Origin: Flavobacterium psychrophilum
GTDB lineage: Bacteria; Bacteroidota; Bacteroidia; Flavobacteriales; Flavobacteriaceae
Reading direction: 5' to 3'
NCBI GenBank assembly: GCA_943325515.2
Contig: CALPPS020000082.1
Location: 1-10,136, forward strand
Length of the DNA stretch: 10,136 nt
Shown here: positions 8,542 to 10,136 of the stretch, piece by piece
Numbering within the stretch: the first letter of the stretch is position 1
Layout of the letters: each line of letters begins with the position of its first letter
Notes under the pieces: generated by a model
Told to the model about the DNA's origin: nothing
The model's database searches: none
What the model saw: only the letters and a program-made list of their open reading frames with translations
Made by a program: the position numbers and the translations under genes

Positions 8542-10136
8542 ATGAAAATTAAATTTAAATTTTTTATTGCTCTTTTTATTCTTCTTATTACAGGAGTAAA
8601 TTATGCTCAAACTGGAGTTGGAACAATCACTCCTGATGAATCTGCTGTACTTGACGTTTATAGTACAACAAAAGGTCTTTTGTTACCACGTTTAACAACT
8701 ACCCAACGAAATGAAATTACTAATCCTGCAAAAGGATTAGTAATTTATAACACAACTACTAATCAACTTCAAACCAATACAGGAACTCCGAGTACACCAA
8801 CATGGATAGCATATGGAGCTGGAGCAACAGGTGCAACTGGTGCAACGGGTGCTACAGGAGCAACGGGACCTAGAGGTTTAACAGGGGCTACTGGTGCTAC
8901 TGGAGCTACAGGTGCTACTGGAGCTACAGGTCCGCAAGGCCCAATTGGTTTAACAGGGGCTACTGGAGCTACAGGACTTAGAGGTTTAACAGGGGCTACT
9001 GGAGCAACAGGGGCTACTGGAGCTACAGGAGCTATTGGAGCAACGGGACCTAGAGGTTTAACTGGCGCTACAGGTGCTACAGGACCACAAGGACCAATTG
9101 GATTAACTGGTGCTACTGGACCAACGGGACCTAGAGGTTTAACAGGGGCTACGGGTCCACAAGGGCCAATTGGTTTAACAGGGGCTACTGGAGCTACAGG
9201 ACTTAGAGGTTTAACAGGGGCTACTGGAGTAACTGGTGCTACTGGAGCAACGGGACCTAGAGGTTTAACTGGCGCTACAGGTGCTGCAGGACCACAAGGA
9301 CCAATTGGATTAACTGGTGCTACTGGACCAACGGGACCTAGAGGTTTAACAGGGGCTAATGGGGCTACGGGTCCACAAGGTCCAATTGGTTTAACAGGGG
9401 CTACTGGCGCAACTGGACCTGTTGGTCCAAGAGGACCATCTGGAGGTGTTGACGGTTTAAGTGCTTATCAAATTTGGCTAAATGCAGGAAATATAGGGAC
9501 ACAAGCACAATATTTAGCTTCCTTAATAGGTGCTACTGGTCCTCAAGGTATTCAAGGAATAAAAGGTGATAATGGGGAAACAGGTCCGCAAGGCCAACAA
9601 GGTATTGCAGGAACAAATGGTTCTGATGGTGCAACAGGTCCACAAGGTCCTCAAGGAATTGCAGGAACAAATGGTACCGATGGTGCAACAGGTCCGCAAG
9701 GTGTACAAGGACTAAAAGGCGATACTGGAGAGAGTGGTTTGCAAGGCCCACAAGGTATTGCAGGAACAAATGGTATTGATGGTGCTATAGGCCCGCAAGG
9801 CCCAATTGGTTTAACTGGCGCTACAGGTGCTACAGGACCACAAGGACCAATTGGTTTAACAGGGGCTACTGGGGCTACAGGTGCTACTGGAGCAACGGGT
9901 GCTATTGGAGATACAGGTCCTAGGGGTTTAACAGGGGCTACTGGTGCTACTGGAGCTACAGGTGCTATTGGAGCTACAGGTCCGCAAGGCCCAATTGGTT
10001 TAACGGGAGCTACTGGAGCTACAGGACTTAGAGGTTTAACAGGGGCTACTGGAGCAACAGGGGCTACTGGAGCTACAGGAGCTATTGGAGCAACGGGACC
10101 TAGAGGTTTAACTGGCGCTACAGGTGCTACAGGACC
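8542..10136 (+). CDS. Secreted collagen-like (Gly-X-Y repeat) protein, 3' end missing
   Basis: Open from ATG 8542 to the window end with no stop: 531 codons plus two bases. Residues 1-22 are a signal peptide (MKIKFKFF, hydrophobic core, cleavage at NYA-Q). Residues 23-93 ([39 protein letters not shown]) are a region I know from the start of many Bacteroidota fibre-like exported proteins. Residues 94-303 are 70 uninterrupted Gly-X-Y triplets, 31 of them Gly-Ala-Thr. A non-collagen module fills 304-329. From 330 on, at least 67 more triplets follow, including Lys-Gly-Asp motifs ([16 protein letters not shown]). A trimeric triple helix forming a stalk or fibre is expected from the family. The C-terminal part, which could carry a T9SS tail, a chaperone domain or a binding head, is beyond the window, so ligand and anchoring are unknown. 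The frame is intact, and its 6-base spacing from the T9SS-tail gene suggests a joint role at the cell surface. Confidence 0.9.
   Translation, partial: MKIKFKFFIALFILLITGVNYAQTGVGTITPDESAVLDVYSTTKGLLLPRLTTTQRNEITNPAKGLVIYNTTTNQLQTNTGTPSTPTWIAYGAGATGATGATGATGATGPRGLTGATGATGATGATGATGPQGPIGLTGATGATGLRGLTGATGATGATGATGAIGATGPRGLTGATGATGPQGPIGLTGATGPTGPRGLTGATGPQGPIGLTGATGATGLRGLTGATGVTGATGATGPRGLTGATGAAGPQGPIGLTGATGPTGPRGLTGANGATGPQGPIGLTGATGATGPVGPRGPSGGVDGLSAYQIWLNAGNIGTQAQYLASLIGATGPQGIQGIKGDNGETGPQGQQGIAGTNGSDGATGPQGPQGIAGTNGTDGATGPQGVQGLKGDTGESGLQGPQGIAGTNGIDGAIGPQGPIGLTGATGATGPQGPIGLTGATGATGATGATGAIGDTGPRGLTGATGATGATGAIGATGPQGPIGLTGATGATGLRGLTGATGATGATGATGAIGATGPRGLTGATGATG
8959..9086 (+). 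repeat. 128-base perfect direct repeat, copy 1
   Basis: Identical to 10009-10136 at an offset of 1050 bases (350 codons). Similarity continues upstream to about 8841, with a handful of substitutions (for example at 8955, 8958 and 8918). Confidence 0.9.
9036..9151 (+). repeat. 116-base direct repeat, copy 1
   Basis: Matches 9243-9358 at an offset of 207 bases (69 codons), with one difference (A at 9079, G at 9286, giving Thr or Ala). Silent codon positions are identical too. Confidence 0.88.
9243..9358 (+). repeat. 116-base direct repeat, copy 2
   Basis: Second copy of 9036-9151 with a single substitution. Immediately after it, this copy has one extra triplet (Gly-Ala-Asn) that copy 1 lacks, as expected for unit gain or loss. 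Confidence 0.88.
9451..9528 (+). other. Non-collagen module between the two Gly-X-Y arrays
   Basis: Encodes residues 304-329 of the collagen-like protein, beginning [13 protein letters not shown] and continuing with a [15 protein letters not shown] end. It breaks the glycine periodicity and is probably a short helical segment. I recall similar SAYxxWLxxGxxGTxxxFLxSLxG modules next to collagen-like repeats in phage tail and bacterial surface proteins. That comes from memory and was not searched. Confidence 0.7.
9529..10136 (+). repeat. Second Gly-X-Y array, running off the window
   Basis: At least 67 uninterrupted triplets. The first 29 or so differ in composition from the first array: they contain Asp, Glu, Lys and Asn, with three copies of a GIAGTNGxDGA unit starting at 9601, 9655 and 9754. 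From about 9790 the array returns to the [12 protein letters not shown] style of the first array. Confidence 0.92.
10009..10136 (+). repeat. 128-base perfect direct repeat, copy 2, cut by the window end
   Basis: Identical to 8959-9086 up to the last base of the window, so the true repeat may be longer. Confidence 0.9.

Larger units (their letters stand above)
8821..9450 (+). repeat. First Gly-X-Y array (70 triplets)
   Basis: Nine-base periodicity with a GGN codon at every third codon and no interruption. Triplets are mostly GAT (31 of 70), GLT, GPQ, GPI and GPR. The only charged residues are eight arginines in GPR and GLR triplets, so this array is purely basic. A recurring larger unit reads GPQ-GPI-GLT-(GAT)n-GPR or GLR-GLT-(GAT)n. 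Confidence 0.93.

Noticed and set aside
9523..9769. Two overlapping minus-strand frames with Leu/Cys/Thr-rich repeated protein
   Set aside because: They are the reverse reading of the Gly-X-Y repeats; the plus-strand frame has a signal peptide, strict glycine periodicity and continuity over 1.6 kb.
8821..10136. Repeat-rich region as a possible CRISPR array
   Set aside because: The repeats are contiguous nine-base coding units with no unique spacers of constant length and no palindromic repeat.
8542..10136. On/off phase variation of the collagen-like gene through its repeats
   Set aside because: Repeat units are multiples of three bases, so slippage or recombination changes length but not frame; no homopolymer or non-triplet tract was seen at its start.

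Overview
The window looks like chromosomal DNA of a member of the Bacteroidota, most likely Flavobacteriaceae and probably Flavobacterium or a close relative. The evidence is AT-rich DNA with very AT-rich spacers, genes without clear Shine-Dalgarno sequences, candidate promoters that can be read against the Bacteroidota TTG...TAnnTTTG pattern, a type IX secretion (T9SS) C-terminal sorting tail, and a YtxJ-type bacillithiol protein. This assignment comes from recognising protein families by eye; no search was run.

Positions 1-4034 hold a threonine operon on the plus strand. It contains the 3' part of thrA (fused aspartokinase/homoserine dehydrogenase, cut by the window start), thrB (homoserine kinase) and thrC (threonine synthase). 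Together they convert aspartate to threonine, apart from the aspartate-semialdehyde dehydrogenase step, whose gene is not in the window. The thrA-thrB gap carries a short heptanucleotide tandem repeat that runs into the thrB start. thrB and thrC are 2 bases apart.

Positions 4046-4432 hold a small minus-strand gene for a YtxJ-like thioredoxin-fold protein. It converges on thrC with an 11-base gap. A 166-base divergent spacer (4433-4598) separates it from clpB (4599-7223), the large protein disaggregase, which is followed by a strong rho-independent terminator (7244-7279). The spacer 7280-7506 is very AT-rich; apart from one weak candidate promoter I see nothing in it.

Positions 7507-10136 are the accessory part. 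A 342-residue secreted protein with a T9SS type A sorting tail is followed after 6 bases by a second secreted protein that stays open to the end of the window. The second protein has a signal peptide, a short N-terminal region typical of Bacteroidota fibre-like surface proteins, then two uninterrupted Gly-X-Y (collagen-like) arrays of 70 and at least 67 triplets, separated by a 26-residue non-collagen module. The DNA of the arrays contains long, almost perfect direct repeats, including one of at least 128 bases, so recent duplication or gene conversion is likely. I infer a co-expressed cell-surface or secreted fibre unit. This is the most interesting part of the window, although collagen-like surface proteins are themselves a known class.
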